Below, in pieces: positions 33,265-44,938 of a stretch of 64,000 nucleotides of DNA. Made by a program: the position numbers and the translations under genes. The stretch is from NCBI RefSeq assembly GCF_036669915.1, contig NC_089322.1, forward strand, positions 1,932,501 to 1,996,500, written 5' to 3'. Below the pieces are notes generated by a model. It saw only the letters and a list, made by a program, of their open reading frames with translations. It had not been told where the DNA came from and did no database searches. The first letter of the stretch is position 1. Every line of letters begins with the position of its first letter. Origin of the DNA: Pocillopora verrucosa. Taxonomy: Eukaryota > Cnidaria > Anthozoa > Scleractinia > Pocilloporidae.

Positions 33265-35754
33265 GCCAATCAGACCTCATTCGAATGTTCTTCATTATAG
33301 TTACGACGCGTGCGAGCGCTGCTTTTGCTTTTTGAAAGCGAAACAAACATGTGTTTAATTCACTTTTCAACGCATAGTTTTAAAAAATATGGCTACGGAT
33401 CTCAATCATGGCTAATAAATATTCAGGAAAAAATGGGATTAGAGAAAAAGTCTGGATGATCGAGAAATCCGGATAATCGAGGTTCGACGGTAGCATCAAA
33501 CCATGTCTGATTGTCCACCTGGTTGCCTTGTGAACTTTAATATAGACTTTATAACACTGCTCGCCTTCTCATTTTTTCCATTTTGTCACAAAAACATGGT
33601 TTTTTTTCGTAAGATGTCATAATTTCCTTTTTATGAATGTCTGATTGGCTATCTCTACTCCATACTTTGTACAATGTGTTTCACTGGCGACTTCCCATGC
33701 AATTGAGTAATCAAATTGGATCACGATTGTAAGTCAGTTTTGAGATTCTAGTCTAAACATCATTATTACTCAAAATGCTCGATCATATATCAAACCTTTT
33801 TAGAGCCAACATAAATTTTATTGAAAATAAATTTGCCAAGCAAATGGTATTTCTCATGAAAATTTGAATGTTTACTTACTGTCAGCTGTGTTGTTAAAAG
33901 AAAATGCTTGGGGAAGAACTTCCCTTTTTGATCACTTAAGTAAGTTTTAGAAAAAGCATGTTATAAAGTAGCCGTAAGCGTAAAAGTTGATAGATTTTAA
34001 CCATTTGTCGTATAAAAAGTTGACCGTAAGAATTTTTTCTATCAAAAAGAACAGAAGGAAACTAACTGTTAGCCTTGAATTAGCCAAAGTTTTAACCGTT
34101 AGCCGTAAGAGCCTTCACTTTAATGAGACCCTCATACTCCAGATGTACGATAAAGATTTTGCAAGATCTGAGGTATCATTTCATTAAAATTAACTTCTTA
34201 CTAACCGAGCGTAAGGGCCTTGCCGAGGAATTTTGGTTAGATTTCTTGATAGTATAGACCCAGCACAGAGAGGTCTTTACTGTCAGGAAAGAGGGCCAAT
34301 ATTCCCAAGTACGACTCGAGCAAGCGTGGGTGGCGATTTTAGATAGTGGTTTATTTTATTGCACTCAGACCAAACTTGTTTATTTTAAATTTGTTGGCTT
34401 TTGCGACCTAAAAAAACATGGCTTATGACCGGAGACGGTCCGTATGGTAGAGTACGGACCAAGTAAGAAACAATCAGAATTCTCGGATTTACGTCAAGAC
34501 TACCCCGCTATATAATGAATCATAAGCAATTTTACTTATTTCTGCCTCCGGCCCTCTGCTAAGGCCTGGCCCGATTGTTCTCGGCAACGAAAACAAGGCT
34601 CTAGTAACCTCGAGCGATTTTTGCCTTTCTGAGCAATTTTTCAGCTACTGTTAGGTTAAGAGCACATATCAAGCACGACAAAGTCAACGATTTCCTAAAA
34701 AAGTTCGACCTATGCAATTTCGTAAATGTTTCGCCGGCCCATTGTCCAATATTAGAACGGGTAATCGACAAAGATGGTAAGATAGCTGTCTTTAATAATT
34801 AACGTCTATGTGAAAATATCAGGAATTTAGGTGGTCCTTTTGAAATGCGGCCTAGTTCGCCCGGCTTTGAACCGAGAGAAGGGAGTTCGAATCTCCCAAA
34901 AACCTTCACGTTTAAAATATACATATACCTTAGAAATTGCTCCAGAATAATACATGGGCGCGCGTAGATATAGAATTTCTCTTCGAGTGTTTAACTCGAT
35001 AGTTCAAGAGTGAGCGCAGCGAACGAGTGAGATGTCGAGTTGAACACGAGAATAGAAATTCCATATCTACAATCAACCATGTTATCTACCATATCTACAA
35101 GCAACCATTTATCATATAAACACAATAGCCCTTTACTGAGAAGAAAAGTCGACTTCATTAGTGAATAAAAATAAATGAATCCATAATCCTCGAATAACAA
35201 TCGTAGAGTGCGTTGGCGCTTTCTTGCCTAACAAAACATAAAACTGAGAAGGTACGTGAAAAATGTGTTGAATCATGATTACAAAAACAACAAAGGTCAT
35301 AATTTCCAATTTACAAAATTCTCATTTATTGACTTTGTCCTTAACGACAGAAGAAGTCTTTCAGGTAAACGGCTGAAATCGGCCAGTGGCAAATCTTCCA
35401 GTTGTCGATTTTCATTCTCAGCCGAGAGAAATACTAACACGATACGGTACGGATGTTTTAGTTTTTTAGCCGCCATAATCCAAGAAAGCTCCGACAAACA
35501 ACTTGTATTGAGAATCGTGAAGAATGGTGCAGGGGTATGAGGATAATATCATCCCTACACCAATTTAGTTCAAAGATGATTACAAACCATCCCAAAACCA
35601 AGGATAAAGAAGGTGATTGTAGATAAACAACTTTCAACACCAAGAAGAAAAATAGAGCAAACAAATAAAGTTCTAAAAGGATACACCAAATCATTGGAGG
35701 CAATATAAGACACAACAAAACCATGTAAGACATAATTAAGATCCTTCAACACAA
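33265..35754. other. unassigned region with small repeats
   Basis: No gene. 33965-34115 repeats taaccgttagccgtaag-like words, a simple degenerate repeat. 34845-34910 has a tRNA T-arm-like ggagttcgaatctcc but no complete cloverleaf. 34970-35080 is a foldback. The frames at 35256 (+) and 35297 (-) overlap each other, and neither is recognised. Confidence 0.4.
34970..35080. repeat. foldback MITE
   Basis: Arms tatagaatttctcttcgagt and the inverse acacgagaatagaaattcc enclose gagtgagcgcagcgaacgag. The structure is a near-palindrome of about 110 bp. Non-coding. Confidence 0.6.
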
Positions 35755-36873
35755 TTGCAAAACACAGGCAAAGCTACTGAATTTAATCTTAAAAAACAAT
35801 TAGATGAAATGAAAGGCTTTAAATTTGTTGAAATCTTGAGAATGGTATTTAATAAGTTCGATGGGGACGTCACAATCACTAAAACAGCTTATTTCAAAAG
35901 TAAAACCAAGACGGTTATTAATGAAAATGATATTAATCTGGATTTATTAGATTCAAGCCAAGAGATTAAAAACAAGATCCTGGTAGGATACCTGAAGGCT
36001 CCAGTTGGACTATTAATTCAATCGATAATCATTATCTCAACATTATTAAATACAACCCCCCAAAAGGATCGTCATCTTAAAATACCGTCAGAACTTAGAA
36101 ATTTCACAAAAGGATTGATAAACCTCAAAAATGAAGATGATCAATGTTTACAATGTTGCCATATCAGACATTTAAATGCACAAGGATCAGTCACTTTAAA
36201 AACGCCGGCATATGTAGGTATGTGTATTCTTGATCTTTCCTAGACGTTAATGTACGATTCTCGTTATAATTGTATTGTAAAGAAGTTTGGTGACAAAGCA
36301 AAATTATTATTCACAGACACAGTCTCGCTGACATATGAAATTGAAATTGAAGATGTTCATCAAGATTTTTGGAATGATGAGAATAAATTTGACAATAGCG
36401 ACTATCCTGAAAATTCCATATTTTGATAAAACAAACAAAAATGTAATGGGCAAGTTAAAAGACGAGACTTCTAGTATAGCAATTACTCAATTCGTTGGCT
36501 TTAGATCAAAATGTACTCTTATAAAAACGATAATGAGAAAAGTGATAGAACAGCTGAAGGAATAAAAAGTTGTCATAAAGAAGACTATAAAAATGTATTA
36601 ACAAACAAACAAATGCATCATAAAATGAAAACCATTGGGAGCAACAATCATCAACTTACAAGTTATGAACTAAATAAATTGTCACTCAGCTGCTTTGATG
36701 ATAAACGATACATTCATTTAGATAATATAACATCAAGTACGCTTCTGGACGTTACAAAATACAAAACTGAAATAATGAAAACAATAATGTTACCCCAAAG
36801 TTGTGGTATAACATTAAACAACTTCCGCAAGCACCGTTCATTTGATGTGTCTATAGAACCACCACTTCTCTAA
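35755..36873 (+). pseudogene. decayed type-B DNA polymerase of a Polinton/Maverick-like element
   Basis: The + strand has the remains of a protein-primed, viral/organellar-type DNA polymerase B. An N-terminal block lies at 35755-36190, with MKGFKFVEILRM, KTAYFKSK and a shifted-frame piece near 35990-36060 matching SWTINSID. It continues in GLINLKNEDDQC. After a large internal deletion at about 36215-36240 the palm C-terminus follows, with FGDKAKLLF, then FTDTVS where the family has the catalytic DTDS. Then come YEIEIEDVHQDFW and, in another frame, YELNKLSLSCFDDKRYIH. Several frameshifts, the deletion and the Asp-to-Val change show it is dead. It is an old copy of a virus-like DNA transposon; family recall only. 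Confidence 0.65.
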
Positions 36874-37225
36874 TCTTCCCAACTCTTCAGTAATGAAGAG
36901 ATTTGGATGGGTTTCGGCTTATTTAATCTGAAGACAAACTTCACTGACAAACGTTTCTGGTAATCTTTCTTTAAAAATCAGCTTATAATCGGTACCTCAC
37001 GCTGACTCGTAATGAGTGCAGTCCCTTGCATGGTTTCCTTTTCAGACACCACGCCTACCTTTTATTTTAAATTACCTTAACTACATTGGACTTTTTTCTG
37101 TTGTCACACAAAAAAGGATTCGCCACTTTGCTTAGCGTTATTGTAATAACATAGATATTAAGTTTTTTTTCATCTTTTAAAGTAGGTAATATGTTTGGTG
37201 TGAAAGACCCGATCCCTCGTGTGTG
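36874..37225. other. unassigned non-coding region
   Basis: About 350 bp between the polymerase remnant and the next GIY-YIG piece. No gene, repeat copy or signal is recognised. Confidence 0.4.
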
Positions 37226-37366
37226 GTTCAAAAGTTTTTATGTGTGGGCTGTAATGCTTGCTTTGTCGGTGAAACCTCTCGGCATTTATCCACACGTGTG
37301 CGTGCGCACTCGATCAGTGATAGGTCCTCTCACAGTTTCGGACATTTACCAAATTCTCAACAATGA
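37226..37366 (+). pseudogene. GIY-YIG endonuclease fragment, second family
   Basis: From 37247 the + strand reads GCNACFVGETSRHLSTRVRA, then HSISDRSSHSFGHL, to TGA at 37364-37366. The Cys-x2-Cys, VGET and R..H pattern is the GIY-YIG domain of a Penelope-related retroelement common in corals. The upstream part is in another frame, so the copy is broken. Confidence 0.6.
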
Positions 37367-37387
37367 TTAGTGTTTTAGCACCTTAGA

Positions 37388-38455
37388 TCGTATTTATTTC
37401 CGCACTCCACGAGGCTCCGTTTCCGCACGCATTTTCGAATTCTCCACCAAATCCGATTCTGGAATCAGGGAAGTTGCAATCTCCTTCTTGATCAGCGATG
37501 ATTCCGATTCGAACTCCCGAGGTATTTGTCTGAGGGAAAAACCTATTGAAAATTTTACACGGATGTGTCTTTTTTCCTTTTTTTCAGGCGCAATCCTGTA
37601 GCAGCGTCGAGAAAGTTGATACATGATTTTTTTCCTTTGTTTCTGCGCTTCTTGACTTGCATAAATCGTTTTTTTCTTTGATTTATTGTCTTGCAAAAAA
37701 ATTTCTGTGTATTTGCCACCCTCTCTCGGCCCACAAATTTAGCGATTGTTCTTTACAGGAACGTGACCGCTGCCCTGAAGAGATCATGAGAACAACTTAT
37801 TGTGACGTTAATCGCTAGAGGTAGATTCAGCCTTCACATTACGTTTCCTGGTTATTGTTTATATGTGGTTTCCTTATCGCTCTGACGAAGGGCTAACGCT
37901 CGAAACACCAGCTTTTAAACTCTATACGGTGGGCAATTTACGTTATCAACTTAGTTGACAATACTAAATTACCCCATTATACTCCGGCTCACGATGCAGC
38001 ATCACAGTTTCACCACTGTTTTGTCCTGTGGCTTACAATAACGGAGGCTATGGAAAATAAATTAAGAGTAAAAGTCTGTGAAAATAATTTCGAATGACCT
38101 TCCGATGACTCGTTCATCATTTTCAAATTCTAGAATTCCGACTTCTGTGAGTTGTGATATACTAAGAATGCGTGTGAAATGTCGTGGGAAATTTGAATTA
38201 TGAACTTTCGAAATGGCCCAATGATAAATTTTAATGTAACCGAAATTCAAAACCGTGAGACAAATGTAAAGCAGCTAAGGGAATGCTGAAACAAATGAAA
38301 CGATTATTTTAAAACCTTACCCAGTGTTCAGCAGGATGACTTCCTCAAGATATGACTACTTTTCCATCATTTTTATGAAAATTTTCTTTCTCTGGCTTAC
38401 CTGCAGCAGCGCCAATGGCGAGATAAACCACAAAGATGAGTGCGCAAAGATTCAT
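37388..38455 (-). pseudogene. USOMP-5-like gene remnant F (first and last exon pieces)
   Basis: A - strand exon 1 begins at ATG 38455 and encodes only a signal peptide (MNLCALIFVVYLAIGAAAG) before a GTAAGC donor at about 38398. 37388-37525 is the middle of exon 4 (DSRIGFG, then ENACGNGA), with an internal 9-nt loss near 37443 and no stop. Exons 2 and 3 are missing. A Penelope-like end (37875-38010) has filled the gap. The exon 4 piece matches fragment E at 20537. Confidence 0.7.
37875..38010 (+). repeat. Penelope-like terminal repeat
   Basis: cgctctgacgaagggctaac, then gctcgaaacacc (cleavage triplet GTC changed to ACC) and tacgttatcaacttagttgac. It is the block-2 counterpart of 21065-21180. 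Confidence 0.6.
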
Positions 38456-38974
38456 GGCTGTCTTTTTACTGTCTTGAGTACCTCCTGATTTCAGTGAGAC
38501 TCGATAATATCTGAAGAAGGTACGGTATACCACAATTTAACAACCAACAAAACGTTAAATTGACATTCGCTACAACTTCTCCTTACCTAAGCGCATTCTT
38601 TAGCCTTATGCTTTGTTGAGAGAATTTTTACCTTCGTCATACCTATCTTAAAAGGATGTTTGTAGCACTTTTCTGCAACCATCTGACCGATAAAAATTCT
38701 ACTTAATAGTGATATTCGTGCTTAAAACTTATAATAAAACTGTCCTCCTTACAATTCAATTCCCTCCTTGTTCCCGTTTTGAGTCAATACCCTTTCAACC
38801 ACTCTTAGAAGAGAATCTCTAAGTAACAACAGAAAAAAGTTTCAAAGAACAGAAAAATATACAAAGGGGAATTTTTTTTTTCTCAAAACTTTTCCATTGA
38901 TTTATATTTGGCCGAACACTGCGTTGATCAGACGAGCAGGTCACATACAGGGAATTTTTTGGAGCGAAGTAAAG

Positions 38975-39345
38975 TTTATTGATCGTGACCCTTATTAGTA
39001 CACGCACAGAGTCAAAAAGGCAATTCATAGAAGACTTCACCCTAACAACATCAACAGGGATAGCGGAATATAAATTCCAGAAGCGTGGATGCCCACGATT
39101 AAAAAACACAAGAACAGAAAAGCCGTGTGACAGCGGACCGGCGAGGGAGCAAATCACTGAGTGAAACAGCAAGGATCAAAATGCACCAATCAGAGCTGTC
39201 GAAAAACAGCTAATCACAGTAGAGCATCATGCTTTATAACATCACGCATGACCAGTCGACCTCATCGCCTGAAGAAGACTAGCAGTACGCAGTCGAATCG
39301 TCGCGATCTACATCACAAGTGACTTCATCGTGAGACAAACGAAAA
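38975..39345 (+). repeat. second Penelope-like terminal family (remnant)
   Basis: Ends with cgcctgaagaagactagcag and gcagtcgaatcgtcgcgatc, the counterpart of gctcgaaacgtcagc in the first family. The preceding frame at 38979-39164 (with KNTRTEKPCDSGPAREQITE) looks like retroelement coding debris. Borders are uncertain. Confidence 0.4.
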
Positions 39346-39896
39346 AAAAAAAAAGCTTTTATTGTTATTCACTACGATGAATAACCACAGCCTTTTTTAC
39401 GAGGGATTGTTCTGATAGCGACTTTTCAAAAAAGGACTTTTTCTGCAAAAACCCCGTGAAAGTTTCCATAACTCGGGCATTCAACTTTCAACTTGCACGT
39501 AATTTTTTATCGCGCCATCAACATTTCTCCTTTCTAGCTATCTGCTTTGTAACTTCTATCTCAGTAGTTTACATACTAAAGAGCTAAGCCGTAATTTTCC
39601 AAACGCTAGCTCTTAGCTCTAAGAAGTGGAAATCTAGCATCTTATTTTGACTTGCTCAAAGTAACATTTCGGCCACCGAACTTTTAACAATTGGTTCATA
39701 AGTCAGCGTGCGTTCATCGAGTTATGAAGCACGCGGGAAGTTTGGAGAGCACGAAAGATGCGTAAGAGTTTTCTCGAGGGATTTGTTTGCTGAAGTCATG
39801 AGCGTGCACAATAGGAATATGAAGCACGCTCGCTCAATTGAATTTGATTAGACAGATTTACTGGCCATGTTATAATGAAGAAATGTAAACTGGTTT

Positions 39897-40046
39897 CCTT
39901 GTTTACATAGCTTGATGTAAACACGCGAGAGGTTGGGAGAACACGAGATAAGCGTAGGAAACCACGACGCGAAGCGGAGTGGTTTCCAGCTTATCGAGTG
40001 TTCTCCCAACCTCCCAAGTGTTTACATCAGGCTATGTAAACACGGA
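39897..40046. repeat. foldback MITE with intact loop (block 2)
   Basis: gatgtaaacacgcgagaggt .. gagaacacgagataagcg pairs with the inverse ..cttatcgagtgttctcccaa. The 40-bp loop (ccacgacgcgaagcggagtg) is missing from the block-1 copy at 21297-21400. Confidence 0.7.
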
Positions 40047-40904
40047 AACCATTTTACATTTCTTTTCTAAAATAACTAACAAAGGGGAACGAAAACCGTG
40101 TTTACATACGCTCATGTAAAATGGTTTTATGGCCAATCAGAGCGCGCGTACTATTTTAATTATTTTATAATTAATATTGCCTCATGTAACGTTATTACAA
40201 AAAAAAAAGACATCCCCTACCTAGTGAAGTTATCTTGTTCAGTTTTAGAAGTGGTCTGCCTCAAAATACGAAAGTCTTAATACTTAATACATCTTATATA
40301 CACTTTAGATCAAGTAAAATGCTGTGCGCACACTCGCCTAATATTCAACGCCTGATATATCACTTTTCCAAGCGTAAGTTAAAACATGACTCATTTGACA
40401 TGAACAATGGAAAAAGTTGTCATAATGGCCAATTTAAAACTTTAAATAAACAGTAATAATCCCCTTTATCATCACTTTGTTTTTGACAGTCGATCATTGA
40501 AACAATACCAACAAACTAAGTTTACCTTTTCTCACATCTTTTGTTTAACAATTGCACGCCTCCCTTTCGTAATCGTAACTCTTCTTAACAAAGCAGAAAG
40601 AATTTTTTTTTAAAATTCATTTCCAAAAAGTTACATAAAAGTCCCCCGCCCCCCAACAATGTTGAAATACAATTTTGATCATTATGCTAACCCCAGGAAT
40701 GTTGTCACTCATTGTCATCCCAGAAGTGATTATCACATGACAATCTAATGACTAATTTCCTCGGGAAACTCCCTCATATATTACATCATCAACTTCCTGT
40801 TTTTGTGTCACCCAATGGAAAAATGCCGTCAGATCATATTGCTATTCTCCTATGGTATTCCAACGCTTTGTGATAAAAAAATGACTCCTTAAAATGATGC
40901 CATT

Positions 40905-40977
40905 AAATGATTTTATCAGATAATTTTATCAAATGATTTCATCAAATGATCTCATCAAATAATTCCATCATATAGAA
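40905..40977 (+). repeat. short tandem repeat in gene C promoter
   Basis: Same tatcaaatgatttcatcaaa array as at 22245-22325, at the same distance from the start codon. Confidence 0.6.
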
Positions 40978-41103
40978 AGTAGTATAGAGGGTTGGCATTT
41001 TGTACAAGATCACTTTTTCAAAGTGCTTTGGTACCGCAAACTACTATACTACATAAACACAAGTAAAGAGAAATTACGGTAGATGTCAGAGGCTATTCAT
41101 GTG

Positions 41104-41110
41104 TTTATAA
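41104..41110 (+). promoter_or_regulatory. TATA-like box of gene C
   Basis: tttataa 87 bp before the ATG, as in gene A. Confidence 0.55.
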
Positions 41111-41196
41111 GTTGGCGTTTGTTATAACTTCCTCACTTATCATCGAGTCTCACTGAAATCAAGTGGTATTCAAGACAGTGTGAGAAGACGAAAGCG

Positions 41197-43073
41197 ATGA
41201 AATTTTTTGCGCTCATCTTTCTGGTTTGTCTCGCAATTGGCGCTGATGCTCGCAAGAAAAAGAAACTTTTCCGCCGAATATTGAACAAGTTGTCCCATCT
41301 TGAGGACCTGATTAAGAAGAAACAGGCCTGCTATCCGCCAAGTAAGATGTAGAAGATCTTTTTTGTCGTTTTAACGTTACTTTTACATCACCGCTTTTTT
41401 GGTCCGTCGGTTCTGAATTTCGGCTGGATTAAAAGTTATTGTTAACATAGTTTGGAATTTTGCTAGTTACCCAGTTATGATCGATTGCCTGATAGTTTTT
41501 CTCATCTCTTCAGAGCCAACACCCGCAAGTTCCTGCAAAGAAATATATGAAAAAGACAGGTAAGGAACGTACGATCGTTAAATTTGTGCCTGAACGAGGG
41601 TGGGTGGCAAACAAACATATCGCGAAAATCCTTCTACAAAAAATTGCGCACTGGAGGAAAAATAATGTACAAAGCTAAAAGCGCAAAAAAGAAAAATAAA
41701 TAAAAAATAATTTATGCCAGTTGAGAATTCCACATCTCTTCCCCTTTACATGTAAGGATCAGTGTGAGTGATTTAAGAGAGTGTAAACTCGGCTGGATTT
41801 GTAGGGTTTGTTCTTTAATATCGTGATGGTGCAGATCTGGGCTCCTGTTTGGCTACACATCAAGAGCACAGTTTAAATACCTAAATAGCCTTGTAACAAG
41901 TCTTCACCCGTTGGAAATTGTGACATGTCTCCGTCCTGTTAACCCTGATTTTGTTTATCTCAGTATTATTCTCGCTGACCGTAATAGGGCAGAGCCAAGA
42001 CTTCCCCGCGTATTCTTTGCGATGTCACGCAGTGCTGCTTCTTTTTTGCGTCTCGTGACATTCCAAAGAACTACCTCGTAGGATTCAAAGAATATAACAC
42101 TCTGATGCTCTCTCATTAGTGCCAGCCCGAACAAGGCGTATAACCTCAAGCTTGGGAATAAATATCTGTCTGTGTATTGTTCCATGGATGGGGAGCTCGG
42201 AGACTGCGGTTGTGGGGGCTGGACGCTGGTCATGAAGATTGATGGTGCAAAGGTACAGTGGAACCCCTCTAAACTGGTGTACACCCTTGGGACCGTAGTT
42301 TTTCAAGAATGTCGAATGAAAACTTTGACTCGCTTCTTTCACTCCTGTTTGCTTCCCATTGTCTCTTTTAAGTCAGTGAATGTTTTATAGATCATATTAA
42401 AGGGCCACGCTCAACCAGCACGCAATACGGGCGTAGTGGACACTCTCAGTATTTTCTGGCGCGAGTTTGATGAAGCACTCATAGAGCGAAGTGAAGCAAA
42501 ACTGGGGCAATACCGGATTAGTTTAGACACTAACTTGAAAATTACCTCATCTTGCAGCACAACTTTAACTACGATTCAAAAGCGTGGTGTTCCAGGTCTT
42601 CAATCTCTCCCGAAAATGGAGAAACGGGGTTGGATCACTTGGAGACCCTGTTACCAACGTACTGGAGCACGTCCTTTACCAAGATCTGTCTCGGTATGAA
42701 GGTCGATGGAGTAACCAGGTTCTTGCGAGTGGATAGGGCAGCAGCCTCACTGTATACCCTCATTGCTGATGGTCAGTACCGTGCTACCTCGCTGGGCCGT
42801 GATGCATGGAAGAAGCTGATTGGCCCCAAAGCCTCCCTCCAGCGCAACTGTAATCAAGAAGGCTTCAGTTCGCGGGTGAGTAGTAGCGTTCATTCTCGGG
42901 TTCGAATTGGAATCATCTCTAATCAAGAAGGAAATTGTCATTCCCCTGATTCCTTTATCGGATTTGGTGGAGGAGGGTCAGGATTCAATAACGCGTGTGG
43001 AAACGGAGCCTCGTGGGGTCCAGACAACGGAAACAAAAATATCAAGGCATTTGGATACATTTTCGTTCAGTAA
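41197..43073 (+). CDS. gene C: secreted fibrinogen-like protein, USOMP-5-like
   Basis: Exons 41197-41341, 41514-41559, 42120-42252 and 42558-43073 (TAA) join to 279 aa with the same phases as gene A. The signal peptide is MKFFALIFLVCLAIGADA. The mature N-terminus has lost cysteines that gene A has (ACYPP instead of ACCPP, and KLFRR instead of KLCRR). It has gained one in DCGCGGWTLVMK and one in the exon 4 start (KAWCSRSS). The last ~90 residues are of a different type from A and B (NQEGFSSRV, CHSPDSFIGFGGGG, GPDNGNKNIKAFGYIFVQ). Exon 3 acceptor and donor are intact, so it is probably expressed. Function is presumed extracellular matrix, by family resemblance only. Confidence 0.83.
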
Positions 43074-43188
43074 AGACGCTGAACTGCTCTGCTCAAGTAA
43101 AAAGCTACATGCGACATAAAGCATGCTCTTATTTCAGTAATGGGGATTTTAAATGTGGGTTTTTGCTTTTGTTGTTAAATGAAGGGAA

Positions 43189-43194
43189 AATAAA
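43189..43194 (+). terminator. polyadenylation signal of gene C
   Basis: AATAAA 115 bp after the stop, conserved with genes A and B. Confidence 0.7.
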
Positions 43195-43744
43195 AGTGGG
43201 TCAATGAATCAAAATAATGCCTCTTAATTTCTGTGTTGTAGTTACTCGAAGGAGAATATTTCCTGTAGGTGTATAACTTTTACTCCCTCTAAGAAGTTGC
43301 TTTCCTTAAATCATATCAATACACTGTCTTTATGGGAGCCTTTTTTTTTCTTGACATCATAATTCGTTCAGCAAGGGCCAAATTAAAAAAAACTAAAATT
43401 GCACAAAATAAATGGAAGAAAACGACAGACCTCTCGTTATTTATCGCCTGATGGAGAGGGGCTGGGGTCCTCAGACCGAAAGATGCAAAAACAATGAATA
43501 CACTTACCATATCTTTGATTCATCCACTATGTCGTCGAATAGGCGCCTAACTCGACCGACTTCCGTAATCGTGCTGCAGTCCCATATCCTTTTTAAGGGC
43601 GCAATCAGTAAACTAGCGACAAAAAAGTTAGGACCTGATTTGTTTTTTCTGCACTTCTTGCAAAGCAAAAATCATTCCTTTTGCAAAATTTCCTTGTAAA
43701 ATAATTTCTCAGTGTGTATTTGCCACCTTCTTGGCCTCATACTA

Positions 43745-44403
43745 CCGTAGTTATTGAGTTATAAGGCGCACCGTTTTTTTCAAGAAATTCCTAATTTCTA
43801 CTAAAAATTACCAGCAAAGTTTGGGTGCGTCTTATAGGCGAATATTTTCCCGAAAAAAATTTTTTCATCACAGTTACTGGTACGATTTCAAGCAAATAAA
43901 AGGATACACAGTGTTGGTCATTGACTTTTATAAGTATGGTGGTTCTGAAAAGACGAGCGAAGTCAAATTTGCATAGATATGATACGTGCTCGAGAGCACG
44001 TGCTCAGTAATTTGACACGTCACAAAACAAAACGAAAATAAACAAGCGAAGAGATAAATACCTTCATCCATCCAGCCTTCTTTGTGCACTGAGACCTGCA
44101 TTCTCGGCGGTATGTTGATTCTTGTTTAATCAAGGCTTTTGTTTGTGCGCGTGGTCGCGTGTGCGACAATTCTGCTTTTGTTAATTAACAGTAAACTATA
44201 ATCAATACGCGACTTTTTCGCTTTTTTGTAAGTTTATGAGGGAATTTACAATAAACTTGACTGATCTTTACTCCCCAAACAACGGTGTGCCTTATAACCA
44301 AGTATTTTAGCGATATTTTCAGTTTGAAAACATGCAATGATGAAGTTGCCGAATTGGGGGTGCGTCTTATAGCCGAGTGCGCCTTATAACCGAATAACTA
44401 CGG
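43745..44403. mobile_element. 659-bp TA-inserting non-autonomous DNA transposon
   Basis: Terminal inverted repeats ccgtagttattgagttataa (left) and the inverse of ccgtagttattcggttataa (right) extend about 28 bp and are flanked by TA on both sides (43743-43744, 44404-44405). The paralogous site in block 1 (around 26115, - strand) has one TA and no insert. TA targeting suggests the Tc1/mariner-pogo group. No transposase is encoded. Confidence 0.88.
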
Positions 44404-44938
44404 TAGTTTCTTATTTTGTCGGAGACTGGGTCCCAACGTAATTAAGTTTTGATTGACACTTCACGTAAGTTATCATGGTTGTCGCTTTTGAAGGAGTGTT
44501 TTTTCTTAGAAGAAGGTGTAAAAAAGCACTGAGTGAAATGGAACAAAAAAATTTAAACTAGGAATGGTGTTTTCAAAGCCCTTCATGCTGGGGGGCCGGA
44601 GAGGAATAGATCATTTCATTTTAACTCACTGCGTTCGCACACATGAAAATTATTTTCTAAACCGTTAAAGGAACTTGCACAACACGACAACCACAGTCAA
44701 ATGGGTTGGTAACTCACGGAGAGCCAATATAAGCTTTATTACTGTATTCGAGCACTATGTGTATAAATGGTCACATTGCTTTTTGTCCCACAGAAATACG
44801 ATACGCGAAGCTATATCCTCATTAAGCTAGTACATTGCACAATTCATATGATACGGTTAAATTATAGTGAAAGCACTGATTATAATCATACAAACTAGGC
44901 TGTAACTATCATCACGCGTGGAAACTTAATGATAGCAA

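Noticed and set aside
34845-34910. tRNA gene suggested by ggagttcgaatctcc
   Set aside because: Only a T-arm-like hairpin is clear; no D arm and no matching acceptor stem.
38819-39172. 117-aa - strand open frame
   Set aside because: Opposite to retroelement debris on the + strand; no homologue recognised.
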